Assembly (NCBI GenBank): GCA_023554445.1
Contig: JAMJQQ010000061.1
Location: forward strand, 1-6,998
DNA from: Carthagonibacter metallireducens
Lineage (GTDB): Bacteria; Gemmatimonadota; Gemmatimonadetes; Palauibacterales; Palauibacteraceae
DNA length: 6,998 nt
Reading direction: 5' to 3'
Part shown: positions 1 through 6,077 of the stretch, piece after piece
Numbering within the stretch: the stretch's first letter is position 1
How the letters are laid out: each line of letters begins with the position of its first letter
Position numbers and translations under genes: made by a program
The notes under the pieces: generated by a model
The model's database searches: none
What the model was told of the DNA's origin: nothing
The model's input: the letters and a program-made list of their open reading frames with translations, nothing else

Positions 1-1038
1 CTCGCCGTCTTCTTCATCGCCGTGGGCGCTTCGATCGACTTCGACCTGATCGCGAGCTCTCCCGGGCTGATTCTCGGGCTCGTGGCGGGACTGATGGTGA
101 TCAAGTTCGTGGTGCTGCTGGTGCTGGGCCGCGCCTTCGGCATGGGGCTCGACCAGAACTTCCTCTTCGCCTTCTCGCTGGCGCAGGGGGGTGAATTCGC
201 CTTCGTCCTCTTCTCCTACGCCTCGCAGAACGGAGTGGTCTCCGACGAAGTGACGGCGCCGCTGATCGCCGCCGTCGCGTTGAGCATGGCGCTCACCCCG
301 GTGCTGATGATGATCAACGAGAAGCTGATCCAGCCCCGGTTCGGCACGCGCGAGAAGGTGGAACGGGAACCGGACGCGATGGACGAGGAGGGCGAGGTGA
401 TCATCGCGGGCTTCGGCCGGTTCGGCAGCATCGTCGGCCGGTTGCTGCGGGCCAACGGGATCGAGCCGACGGTGCTCGAGTTCGACTCGGACCGTGTGGA
501 GGTGCTCCGCAAGCTCGGGCTGCCCGTGTTCTACGGCGACGCCTCCCGCAAGGACCTTCTCGAGGCGGCCGGGGCGGAAAGGGCACGGCTGCTGGTGGTC
601 GCGACCGAGGAACACGAGCAGATCATCCGGATCGTCGAGACCGCGCGGAAGCACTTCCCGAATCTCACGATTCTCGCCCGGGCGGCGGGCCGGCCCGAGG
701 CGTACGAGCTGCGAGACCTGGGCGTGGAGCACGTCTACCGGGAGACCCTCGACACGTCTCTTCGTACAGGCATCGATGCGCTTCGGTTGCTGGGCCGTCG
801 CGGTCACCAGGCCCACCGTGCCGCGCGGACCTTCCGGAAGCACGACGAGGCGTCGGTGCGGGAGCTCGGAGCGATGCGCAACGATCGAAAGGCTTACTTC
901 TCGGCGGCCCGCGAGCGAATCCAGGCGCTGGAGGAGCTGCTGCTGTTGGAGGTCGAGGGACCGACGGAGGACCGGGACGCCGGGTGGGACACCGAGTCCC
1001 TGCGGGAGGATGTCAGACTGGCGGAGGGGCGGGAGTAG
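1..1038 (+). CDS. KefB/KefC-type monovalent cation:proton antiporter, C-terminal part (5' truncated by window)
   Basis: Inner-membrane cation/H+ exchanger of the CPA2 family, probably K+ or Na+ for H+, gated by a cytoplasmic nucleotide-binding domain. The frame is open from base 1 and starts mid-protein with FFIAVGASIDF, a typical CPA2 helix, so the true start lies upstream. An internal GTG at 22 is not the start. The visible 345 residues hold the last membrane helices (about 20-43, the SLAQGGEFAFVLF helix near 60-72, and 84-105). A TrkA-N/RCK Rossmann domain follows, with GFGRFG at 137-142 and an acidic residue after the second strand (E160) that usually contacts the nucleotide ribose. A charged helical tail ends the protein. 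Full KefC-like proteins are about 600 residues, so roughly 250 are missing. The family is clear; the ion and the activating ligand (glutathione adduct or nucleotide) cannot be told from this part. Stop TAG at 1036-1038, followed by 420 bp of non-coding DNA. Confidence 0.95.
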   Translation, partial: LAVFFIAVGASIDFDLIASSPGLILGLVAGLMVIKFVVLLVLGRAFGMGLDQNFLFAFSLAQGGEFAFVLFSYASQNGVVSDEVTAPLIAAVALSMALTPVLMMINEKLIQPRFGTREKVEREPDAMDEEGEVIIAGFGRFGSIVGRLLRANGIEPTVLEFDSDRVEVLRKLGLPVFYGDASRKDLLEAAGAERARLLVVATEEHEQIIRIVETARKHFPNLTILARAAGRPEAYELRDLGVEHVYRETLDTSLRTGIDALRLLGRRGHQAHRAARTFRKHDEASVRELGAMRNDRKAYFSAARERIQALEELLLLEVEGPTEDRDAGWDTESLREDVRLAEGRE

Positions 1039-1062
1039 GGCAGTCCTGGCAGCTCCGCTCTG

Positions 1063-1095
1063 GCGCGCGGCCCTCTCGGCTCCGCCCTCGCGCGC
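1063..1095 (+). terminator. Weak terminator-like hairpin after the antiporter gene
   Basis: GCGCGCG at 1063-1069 is the exact reverse complement of CGCGCGC at 1089-1095, with a 19-nt loop. It lies 25 bp after the antiporter stop. No T-run follows directly; the nearest pyrimidine-rich stretch is at 1107-1120. It may help end the antiporter transcript, but alternating GC of this length can arise by chance in high-GC DNA. Confidence 0.25.
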
Positions 1096-1114
1096 GAAGG
1101 CCCGGGTCTATATT
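1086..1114 (+). promoter_or_regulatory. Possible promoter for the structured leader and the 308-aa gene
   Basis: TATATT at 1109-1114 is one of the few AT-rich hexamers in this region and fits a sigma-70 -10 box. The -35 position near 1086-1091 (CCTCGC) does not match consensus. Transcription would begin near 1121, just before the first copy of the structured repeat, giving a leader of about 338 nt. The position is suggestive and the motif support is weak. Confidence 0.3.
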
Positions 1115-1127
1115 CTCTTCGATGTCC

Positions 1128-1218
1128 GATCGCTGCCGTTATAGCGGTCGAGCGGCGCGGAGTTGATCGCAGCTTGGAGGCGCGCCGTTCCGGGAGGGAC
1201 GTTCCTTCTAAAGCGCGG
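1128..1218 (+). repeat. Structured RNA-like element, copy 1
   Basis: First of two diverged direct copies. Stem I pairs 1128-1134 (GATCGCT) with 1143-1149 (AGCGGTC). Stem II pairs 1150-1159 with 1181-1190, ten pairs including one G.U. Its 21-nt loop contains GCAGCTTGGAGG. Stem III pairs 1193-1198 (GGAGGG) with 1203-1208 (TCCTTC) around an ACGT loop. A tail TAAAGCGCGG ends the shared part. The 15-mer CCTTCTAAAGCGCGG at 1204-1218 recurs exactly at 1388-1402. Compared with copy 2, several pairs change on both sides and remain paired, which points to selection on RNA structure. The G.U pairs work only in plus-strand RNA. I do not recognise a known RNA family. Confidence 0.7.
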
Positions 1219-1255
1219 GCGAGGGCCTGACGCGAGACAGCGATCAGGCCCTCGC
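1219..1255 (+). other. Perfect 12-bp hairpin directly after copy 1
   Basis: GCGAGGGCCTGA (1219-1230) and TCAGGCCCTCGC (1244-1255) are exact reverse complements around a 13-nt loop that contains a small CGC/GCG inner pair. The hairpin starts at the base after the shared 15-mer, where a riboswitch expression platform would sit. The following bases (TGCATCC) are not a U-run, so it is not a standard intrinsic terminator. It could be a spacer helix or a Rho-dependent or pausing structure. Confidence 0.6.
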
Positions 1256-1305
1256 TGCATCCGGGAGGCGGCCTTCCCGCCGGCCCCCGGAACGACAGAT
1301 CAGGT

Positions 1306-1402
1306 CCAGCCGCTCGCAGCGGAGCGGCCGGTCGGTGCGGATTTGAACCCCGCAGCTTGAAGGAGCGCCGACCCGAAGGGACCACCGCCTTCTAAAGCGC
1401 GG
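1306..1402 (+). repeat. Structured RNA-like element, copy 2
   Basis: Second copy of the element. Stem I has a seven-pair core, GCCGCTC 1309-1315 with GAGCGGC 1322-1328, extended by C1306/C1307 with G1330/G1331 if stem II opens. Stem II pairs 1330-1338 (GGTCGGTGC) with 1365-1373 (GCGCCGACC), nine pairs with one G.U. Its 26-nt loop contains GCAGCTTGAAGG. Stem III pairs GAAGG 1375-1379 with CCTTC 1388-1392. The tail is TAAAGCGCGG. Offsets from copy 1 move from 180 to 183 to 184 bp, so only about four bases of net insertion separate them. Stem II pairs 2 and 3 and one stem I pair differ on both sides between copies but stay complementary. Bases 1256-1305 between the copies show nothing else I can name. 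Confidence 0.7.
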
Positions 1403-1455
1403 CTCGCCGTCCGCGCTCTCCTGCGGTTCGATGCCGGCCTTGCCGGTGGGAGAGC
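1396..1455 (+). promoter_or_regulatory. Candidate expression platform: two partly exclusive hairpins, one hiding the ribosome binding site
   Basis: Two alternative helices can form after copy 2. The first pairs AGCGCGG (1396-1402, the tail of the conserved element) with CCGCGCT (1411-1417). The second pairs GCTCTCC (1415-1421) with GGAGAGC (1449-1455), enclosing a smaller hairpin CCGGC 1434-1438 with GCCGG 1442-1446. They share bases 1415-1417, so full formation of one weakens the other. The second covers the likely Shine-Dalgarno GGGAG at 1448-1452, six bases before the ATG at 1459. This suggests translational control: if the conserved element holds its own tail, the hiding hairpin can form; if not, the tail pairs downstream and frees the site. 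Pairings are seen in the sequence; the switching logic is inference. Confidence 0.5.
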
Positions 1456-1458
1456 AGA

Positions 1459-2385
1459 ATGCAGAGCAGATCGTTTCCCCGCGTCGCCCACTCTCGCGTA
1501 CACCGGTACGACCTGTCCTTTCGACCCGATTCTTACCTGTCTGCGTCGGATTCCGCCGAGGCGATTCTCGCCGAGGCTGCCGGCTGGACCCCGGTCCGCG
1601 ACGAGATCGCGATCGCGACGATCCGGTTCGGGGCATCCGGCACGATTTCGGGTGCGGCCCCTCACGTGGTCGAAGTCCGGGCGCGGAAGCGTGGCAACTA
1701 CCTGGCTTTCCGGATCGTGGATGACTTCGGGACCGTGTTCCGGCCATTCCACCCGGTATCCAGTGAGCCGCTGACGCTCGGTGCGGTCGCCGAGCAGATC
1801 GAAGAGTCGGAGCGATGCTCCGCCGGTGAGCCCCCGGGCGAGGGGAAGCGCGGGCTGCTGATTCCGGTGCTCGGGCGAGTGTTCGGATTCGCATCGGGAC
1901 GGGACGCACGCCGGGAGAGTGCGGGTGCCCGCAGCGCCCTCGTGGATGCCGTTCGGGCTTTCGTACGGGTCGAATCGGAATTCTACCCGGGTCTTGCCCG
2001 CTATTTCGACGAGCGGGTGGACGAATGGCTGTCGTCCACGGGCTGTCTGCCGGAGGCGAAGTATCGGGCGCGTGCCGAGGGTCGCTTCGCGTCGACGGGG
2101 GTGAAGCCAGGACCCACGCCCTCTCGCGTGCCCGCCTCCAGCCCCCTCGCCGGACCGCATGCGTCCTGGATCGAGAGAGTCGTGCGGGCATGGTGGCGCA
2201 GCCGGGAAGTCCCGCTCGATCTCGACGCCGCCCTCGACCTGGGCCGGGACGCGGCGCGGCTGCGGAGCGCGCTGCGGCGGGAGGTCTCGCGCAGCGGCCG
2301 GACTCCCGGAGGACGCTTCGCGGTCGGCTGCGGGCCGGACGGCTTCACGGTGGACCTCGACGACCTGGCGGACGAGTTCGGTTGA
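1459..2385 (+). CDS. Unrecognised soluble protein, 308 aa, behind a structured leader
   Basis: I do not recognise this protein. The ATG at 1459 has a good Shine-Dalgarno (GGGAG 1448-1452), and third codon positions are mostly G or C, as in neighbouring genes. The competing antisense frames are Arg/Pro-rich shadows. There is no signal peptide or membrane helix, so it is probably cytoplasmic. Residues about 16-115 look like a compact alpha/beta or beta-rich domain, with aromatic/aliphatic strands such as EIAIATIRFG, NYLAFRIVDDFG and TVFRPFHP. Residues 120-160 are Gly/Arg-rich linker. Residues 160-200 look helical (DAVRAFVRVESEFY). A Pro/Ser-rich linker near 215-232 leads to a C-terminal helical part with WIERVVRAWWRSREV and an acidic end, FTVDLDDLADEFG. 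It shares no close spacing with either neighbour and is probably a single-gene unit, perhaps controlled by the upstream RNA-like element. Confidence 0.7.
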   Translation: MQSRSFPRVAHSRVHRYDLSFRPDSYLSASDSAEAILAEAAGWTPVRDEIAIATIRFGASGTISGAAPHVVEVRARKRGNYLAFRIVDDFGTVFRPFHPVSSEPLTLGAVAEQIEESERCSAGEPPGEGKRGLLIPVLGRVFGFASGRDARRESAGARSALVDAVRAFVRVESEFYPGLARYFDERVDEWLSSTGCLPEAKYRARAEGRFASTGVKPGPTPSRVPASSPLAGPHASWIERVVRAWWRSREVPLDLDAALDLGRDAARLRSALRREVSRSGRTPGGRFAVGCGPDGFTVDLDDLADEFG

Positions 2386-2409
2386 CCTGACGGCCGAGCC
2401 GGGAAGCCT

Positions 2410-2437
2410 GCGGCCGAGTCGAGCATCCTTCGGCCGC
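2410..2437 (+). terminator. Terminator-like hairpin after the 308-aa gene
   Basis: GCGGCCGA (2410-2417) and TCGGCCGC (2430-2437) are exact reverse complements around a 12-nt loop, 25 bp after the stop. No T-run follows (TCACTGTC), so intrinsic termination would be inefficient. Placement suggests an end-of-gene structure. The rest of 2386-2640 shows no gene and only short palindromes, such as CGCGATTCGCG at 2535-2545. Confidence 0.4.
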
Positions 2438-2580
2438 TCACTGTCACACCCCCCTCCTAGACTTCTACCTGCGGTGAGGGGATTCCCCCGGGAGCGTTTC
2501 CGTGGGGCCGCAGGAGCGCGAACCGGGGCCCTCCCGCGATTCGCGATCACATCCACGACAACCGAGAAGTAACCGGGAAT

Positions 2581-2615
2581 CCCGGGTCGCGCGGGCCACG
2601 CGCCTGCGTCCCGGG
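2581..2615 (+). other. Possible two-part hairpin in the leader of the VWA gene
   Basis: CCCGGG at 2581-2586 can pair with CCCGGG at 2610-2615. The pair encloses GCGCG 2589-2593 with CGCGC 2599-2603 around a GGCCA loop. It ends 21 bases before the Shine-Dalgarno, so it does not hide it. CCGGG 2573-2577 could instead pair with CCCGG 2581-2585. In such GC-rich DNA this may be incidental. Confidence 0.25.
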
Positions 2616-2636
2616 CGCCAAGAGACGACCAACTAC

Positions 2637-2642
2637 GGGAGG
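2637..2642 (+). promoter_or_regulatory. Ribosome binding site that fixes the VWA gene start at ATG 2648
   Basis: GGGAGG at 2637-2642 is a near-perfect Shine-Dalgarno, five bases before ATG 2648. The in-frame GTG at 2642-2644 overlaps it by one base and so cannot be the start it serves. Confidence 0.8.
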
Positions 2643-2647
2643 TGCGC

Positions 2648-3928
2648 ATGAAACCGAGCATACAACTGGATCACGAGCCGGTCGCCGACGGCGGCTGGCT
2701 GGTACGGGCGCTGCTCCGGATCGAGGGCGAGGCTCGCGGAGACGACCGTCGTGTGCCGCTGAACCTGTCGATCGTGCTCGATCGGTCGGGCTCGATGGCC
2801 GGAGAGAAGATCGCCGCGGCGAAGCAGGCCGCGCGCTCGCTGGTGCAGCGTCTGTCGCCGTCCGACACGGTGAGCGTCGTCGCCTTCGACACGGCGGTGG
2901 AGACGATCGCGGAACCGGACACGGGCGAGGCACAGCAGGACCTCGCGAGCCGGATCGAGGCGATCTACGCCGGAGCGACGACGAACCTGAGCGGCGGATG
3001 GCTGAAGGGGCGCGAGCACGTGGCCGCGCGTCGCAGGGATGAGACCGTGAACCGGGTGCTGCTGATGACCGATGGGCTGGCGAACGTGGGCGTGACGGAC
3101 CCGCTTCGTCTCCAGGACCTCTGCCGCAGCGCCGCCGATGCCGGCGTCACCACTACGACGATCGGATTCGGAGACGGCTTCCACGAGGAGCTGCTTCAGG
3201 CGATGGCCGACGCGGGAGGCGGCGCCACCTACTACATCGAGGAGATCGACCAGGCGCACGGCGTGTTCGAGGAGGAGCTGGAGGGCCTGCTCAGCGTCTG
3301 TGCGCAGAACCTCGAGGTCTCGCTCGTGCCGACGGCGGGCAACGAGTTCGTCCAGGTATGGCACGACTACCCGGCGAAGTCCGTTGGGGATCGCCTCACG
3401 GTCGCGATCGGTGACCTCTACGCCCGCGAGCCGCGCCTGATGCTGGCGGAGTTCCTGCTCAAGCCGGCCGAGGAGGGAAGGGAGGCCGAGGAAGTGGAGG
3501 TCGCGACCTTCACGATCACGGCCGACGTGTTCACGCCGGAGGGGAACCTCGAGAAGCAGACCGTCACCCTGCCGGTGATGCTGTCACCCATCGAGGGCGG
3601 CTACGCGAACCCGGAAGTGCGGAAGGAGCTGCTCCACCAGGAAGCGGCGCGCACCCGCAGGGAAGTGCGCGAGGACTGGGAGCGCGGGGACTTCGCGGCG
3701 GCCAACATGAAGATGCGCATGATGAGCGCGAACATCCTCTCCGCGCCGTACGTGGACGACGAGCTGCGCGAGGTGTCGCGGGACCTGGACATCATGGCCG
3801 AGCAGGCGGAGCGTCACGGTGTGTCGGCCCGGGAGAGGAAGTACATGCGGCAGCGCGAGTACGATGCGATGCGGAGCAAGAAGGCAGCGTCGCAGCGGGT
3901 GTCGAGGGCGCGGCGGGAGGAGGATTAG
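2648..3928 (+). CDS. VWA-domain protein with intact MIDAS, soluble, 426 aa
   Basis: VWA domains bind Mg2+ through a MIDAS and mediate protein-protein contacts, often with AAA+ ATPases or surface partners. All three MIDAS parts are present: DRSGSM at residues 45-50, the TTN threonine at 111-112, and the aspartate of LLMTDG at 142. The fold runs from about 38 to 215, ending near the GATYYIEEID and GVFEEELEGLL segments. A beta-rich part (about 220-335) follows, then a highly charged helical tail of Arg, Glu and Met (about 340-426). This order resembles bacterial VWA proteins of the YfbK/Ca-activated-channel-like type, but those usually have a signal peptide or membrane helices. None is visible here, so I infer a cytoplasmic adaptor. 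No MoxR-like ATPase is in the window to suggest a partner. Start chosen from the Shine-Dalgarno at 2637-2642. It converges with the ABC exporter gene 27 bp downstream. Confidence 0.9.
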   Translation: MKPSIQLDHEPVADGGWLVRALLRIEGEARGDDRRVPLNLSIVLDRSGSMAGEKIAAAKQAARSLVQRLSPSDTVSVVAFDTAVETIAEPDTGEAQQDLASRIEAIYAGATTNLSGGWLKGREHVAARRRDETVNRVLLMTDGLANVGVTDPLRLQDLCRSAADAGVTTTTIGFGDGFHEELLQAMADAGGGATYYIEEIDQAHGVFEEELEGLLSVCAQNLEVSLVPTAGNEFVQVWHDYPAKSVGDRLTVAIGDLYAREPRLMLAEFLLKPAEEGREAEEVEVATFTITADVFTPEGNLEKQTVTLPVMLSPIEGGYANPEVRKELLHQEAARTRREVREDWERGDFAAANMKMRMMSANILSAPYVDDELREVSRDLDIMAEQAERHGVSARERKYMRQREYDAMRSKKAASQRVSRARREED

Positions 3929-3938
3929 ACGGCGAAAC

Positions 3939-3956
3939 ACGTTTCCGCGGAAACGT
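3939..3956. terminator. Perfect 18-bp palindrome between convergent genes
   Basis: ACGTTTCCGCGGAAACGT equals its own reverse complement. As RNA it folds to a seven-pair stem with a CGCG loop on either strand. It lies 10 bases after the VWA stop and its last base is the first base of the exporter's stop codon (TGA, complement of 3956-3958). It suits a shared bidirectional end-of-transcript structure, although no T-run is present. It could also be a member of an intergenic palindromic repeat family or a protein site. Confidence 0.5.
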
Positions 3957-5980
3957 CAGGCGGGGCCGGAGTCGATTCCGGCCGCCGCCTCGAATCCCTC
4001 CATCGCCGACTGGAACTGCGTCTCGTACAGCTCGGCATAGAGGCCGTCGCGGGCGAGGAGTTCCTCGTGCGTACCCTGTTCGACCAGCCGGCCATCCTGC
4101 ATGACGAGAATCGTGTCGGCGGAGAGAATCGTCGAGAGCCGGTGCGCGATCACGAGGCTGGTCCGTCCCTCCATCACGTGCATCAGCGCGTCCTGGACCA
4201 GCGCCTCGGAGATTGAGTCGAGAGCGGAGGTCGCCTCGTCGAGCACCAGGATTCTCGGATCGCTGAGGATTACCCGCGCGATCGCCATCCGCTGGCGCTC
4301 GCCGCCACTCAGCCGGTAACCGCGTTCTCCCACGACGGTGTCGTAGCCGTCGGGCAGGCCGACGATGAAGTCGTGGATGTTCGCCGCCTGCGCCGCTTCG
4401 ACCAGCCGCTCCTCGGAGGCATCCGGGTCGGCATACAAGAGGTTGGCGCGGATCGTGTCGTAGAAGAGGTAGGTCTCCTGGGTGACCATCCCGATGTTGT
4501 CGGCCAGCGACTGGAGAGTGGCCTGACGGATGTCGATGTCGTCGATCCGTACCTCGCCGAGCGTCGGATCGTAGAGCCGCGGGATCAGGTAAGTGGTCGT
4601 GGTCTTGCCCGAGCCGCTCGGCCCGACCAGCGCGGCGAGCTGCCCCGGCTCGATGACGAAGCTCACGTCGTCCAGCGCCCACCGGCGGTCGGGCACGCGA
4701 GGGTCGATCTGGTCGGGGGCTTGCTCGGGGGCGGATTCGATCGCCTCCTCGATCACCTCCTCATCGCGCTCCGCCCGACTGCCTCCCTTGCCCCGCTTCA
4801 GCAACATCGAAGCGTCGGCGTTGCGGCCGTAGCGGGCGACGGTCGCGAGGCTCGCGACCTCGCCTTCGCGCTCGAGCGCCTCGTAGTCGAAGAAGACCTC
4901 CCGGAACTCGATCCGGCCCTCGACCCGGCCGAGGTCCACGGCGTCCGGTTCCTCCCCGATCTCGACCGGGAGATCGAGCACCTCGAACACGCGCTCGAAG
5001 CTGACCATGCTCTGGGCGAAGGAGACAGGGGCGTTGGTCAGGCTCTGCAGCGGCCCGTAGAGCTGCCGCAGGTAGGCCCCGAAGGCGACGATCGTCCCGA
5101 TGGTGAAGGTGCCGGCCAGGACCATGTGCCCGCCCACCAGGTAGACCAGCGCGATCCCGATCGCGGTGACCACGGAAAGCATCATCCAGAACCAGCGGCC
5201 GGTGACGGCCGCCCTGATCCCGATGTCGTGCACCTCGCGGGCCTGGCGGCTGAACTCGTCGAGCTCCATCCGCTCTCGACCGAACAGCTTCACCAGCAGC
5301 GCGCCGCTCACGTTGAGAGTCTCGTTCATCGTCGCGTTCATCTCGGCGTTGTGCTCGAGCGACTCGCGGCGGAGGTCGCGGAGGACGCGGGCGAAGTGGC
5401 GCGCCGGCAGCATGAACAGAGGAAGCACCGCCACCGAGAGCAGGGTCAGCCGCCACTCCATCGCGGCCATGATCGCCAGCGTGGCGACCACCTGGATCAG
5501 GTTGGTGACGATCGTGACCACGGTCTCGTTGATCGCGTTCTTCGCGCCCTGGACGTCGTTGTTGAGGCGGGACATCAGCTCGCCCGTGCGGGTCTGCGCG
5601 AAGAAGCGGAGCGACATCGCCTCGAGGTGCGCGTAGAGGTCCCGCCGGAGGTCGAAGATCAGACCTTCCCCGATCGTGGCGTTCAGGCGCCGTTGATAGA
5701 CGCCGATCACGCCGGTGAGGATCGGCACGACCATCATGCCCACGGCGAGCCAGGTGACCATCCCCGGATCCCGCTCCGGGATCGCCACGTCGATCATGTA
5801 GCGGAAAAGCTGGGGAGAAACGAGACCGATCGCCGTAGAGACGAGGATCGTGACCAGCGAGGCGACGACCAGCCCCCAGTAGGGACGCGCGTACGACCAG
5901 ATGCGCAGGAGCAACTCCCGCGTCAGCTTCGGGGGCTTCTGGCTCTCGTCATGGGTGAGGACGGCGCCCCAACCGCGCAT
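3956..5980 (-). CDS. ABC exporter half-transporter (MsbA/BmrA-like), 674 aa, with a charged insertion in the NBD
   Basis: ATP-driven inner-membrane exporter of drug, lipid or peptide substrates, acting as a dimer. The N-terminal membrane domain (about 30-315) has six predicted helices, near 34-57, 77-96, 156-176, 179-197, 265-288 and 293-313. The nucleotide-binding domain carries all catalytic motifs: Walker A GPSGSGKT (about 453-460), Q-loop in VTQETYLF (near 500), signature LSGGERQ (about 556), Walker B with catalytic Glu ILVLDEATS (about 577-585), D-loop SALD and H-loop histidine (about 613). Between the A-loop-like tyrosine 366 (FFDYE) and the DDVSF strand (W434 precedes it) lie 67 residues, where relatives usually have under ten. 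This insertion is rich in Glu, Asp and Arg. The ATG at 5980 has only a weak AGAGAG site upstream. The 97 bp between it and the toxin stop (5981-6077) would hold any own promoter; I see no clear one. Substrate cannot be predicted. Confidence 0.93.
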   Translation of the reverse strand: MRGWGAVLTHDESQKPPKLTRELLLRIWSYARPYWGLVVASLVTILVSTAIGLVSPQLFRYMIDVAIPERDPGMVTWLAVGMMVVPILTGVIGVYQRRLNATIGEGLIFDLRRDLYAHLEAMSLRFFAQTRTGELMSRLNNDVQGAKNAINETVVTIVTNLIQVVATLAIMAAMEWRLTLLSVAVLPLFMLPARHFARVLRDLRRESLEHNAEMNATMNETLNVSGALLVKLFGRERMELDEFSRQAREVHDIGIRAAVTGRWFWMMLSVVTAIGIALVYLVGGHMVLAGTFTIGTIVAFGAYLRQLYGPLQSLTNAPVSFAQSMVSFERVFEVLDLPVEIGEEPDAVDLGRVEGRIEFREVFFDYEALEREGEVASLATVARYGRNADASMLLKRGKGGSRAERDEEVIEEAIESAPEQAPDQIDPRVPDRRWALDDVSFVIEPGQLAALVGPSGSGKTTTTYLIPRLYDPTLGEVRIDDIDIRQATLQSLADNIGMVTQETYLFYDTIRANLLYADPDASEERLVEAAQAANIHDFIVGLPDGYDTVVGERGYRLSGGERQRMAIARVILSDPRILVLDEATSALDSISEALVQDALMHVMEGRTSLVIAHRLSTILSADTILVMQDGRLVEQGTHEELLARDGLYAELYETQFQSAMEGFEAAAGIDSGPA

Positions 5981-6077
5981 CGCGATCTCTCTTCGAAGGT
6001 CGGCTCGTCCGCGTCAACGGCAGAGAGCGGAGGATCGGGCCGGGAGGCGCCGGGGGCAAGGAAAGCGATCGAGTGGA

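Noticed and set aside
1163..1360. 65-codon plus-strand open frame in the leader, and overlapping minus-strand frames
   Set aside because: It lies across the covarying stems and the 12-bp hairpin, with no convincing ribosome binding site. Base changes between the two copies follow RNA pairing rather than codons.
1330..1402. tRNA gene on the minus strand, because GGTTCAAATCC resembles a T-loop and TCA could be a selenocysteine anticodon
   Set aside because: No acceptor stem or consistent D, anticodon and T arms could be assembled around it. The matching region of copy 1 lacks the T-loop motif, and the wobble pairs support RNA from the plus strand.
1121..1458. Glycine riboswitch, suggested by tandem layout and GCGCCG...GAAGGG strings
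   Set aside because: The conserved GGAGAG and CTCTCAGG-type segments and the usual linker between aptamers are absent, and the stem order does not match the one I know for that class.
2642..2647. GTG at 2642 as the VWA gene start
   Set aside because: It overlaps the Shine-Dalgarno GGGAGG, which is ideally spaced for the ATG at 2648.
1300..2661. 453-codon minus-strand open frame across the 308-aa gene and its flanks
   Set aside because: It is Arg/Pro/Ser-rich, ignores the good Shine-Dalgarno and codon bias of the plus-strand gene, and crosses structured non-coding DNA at both ends.
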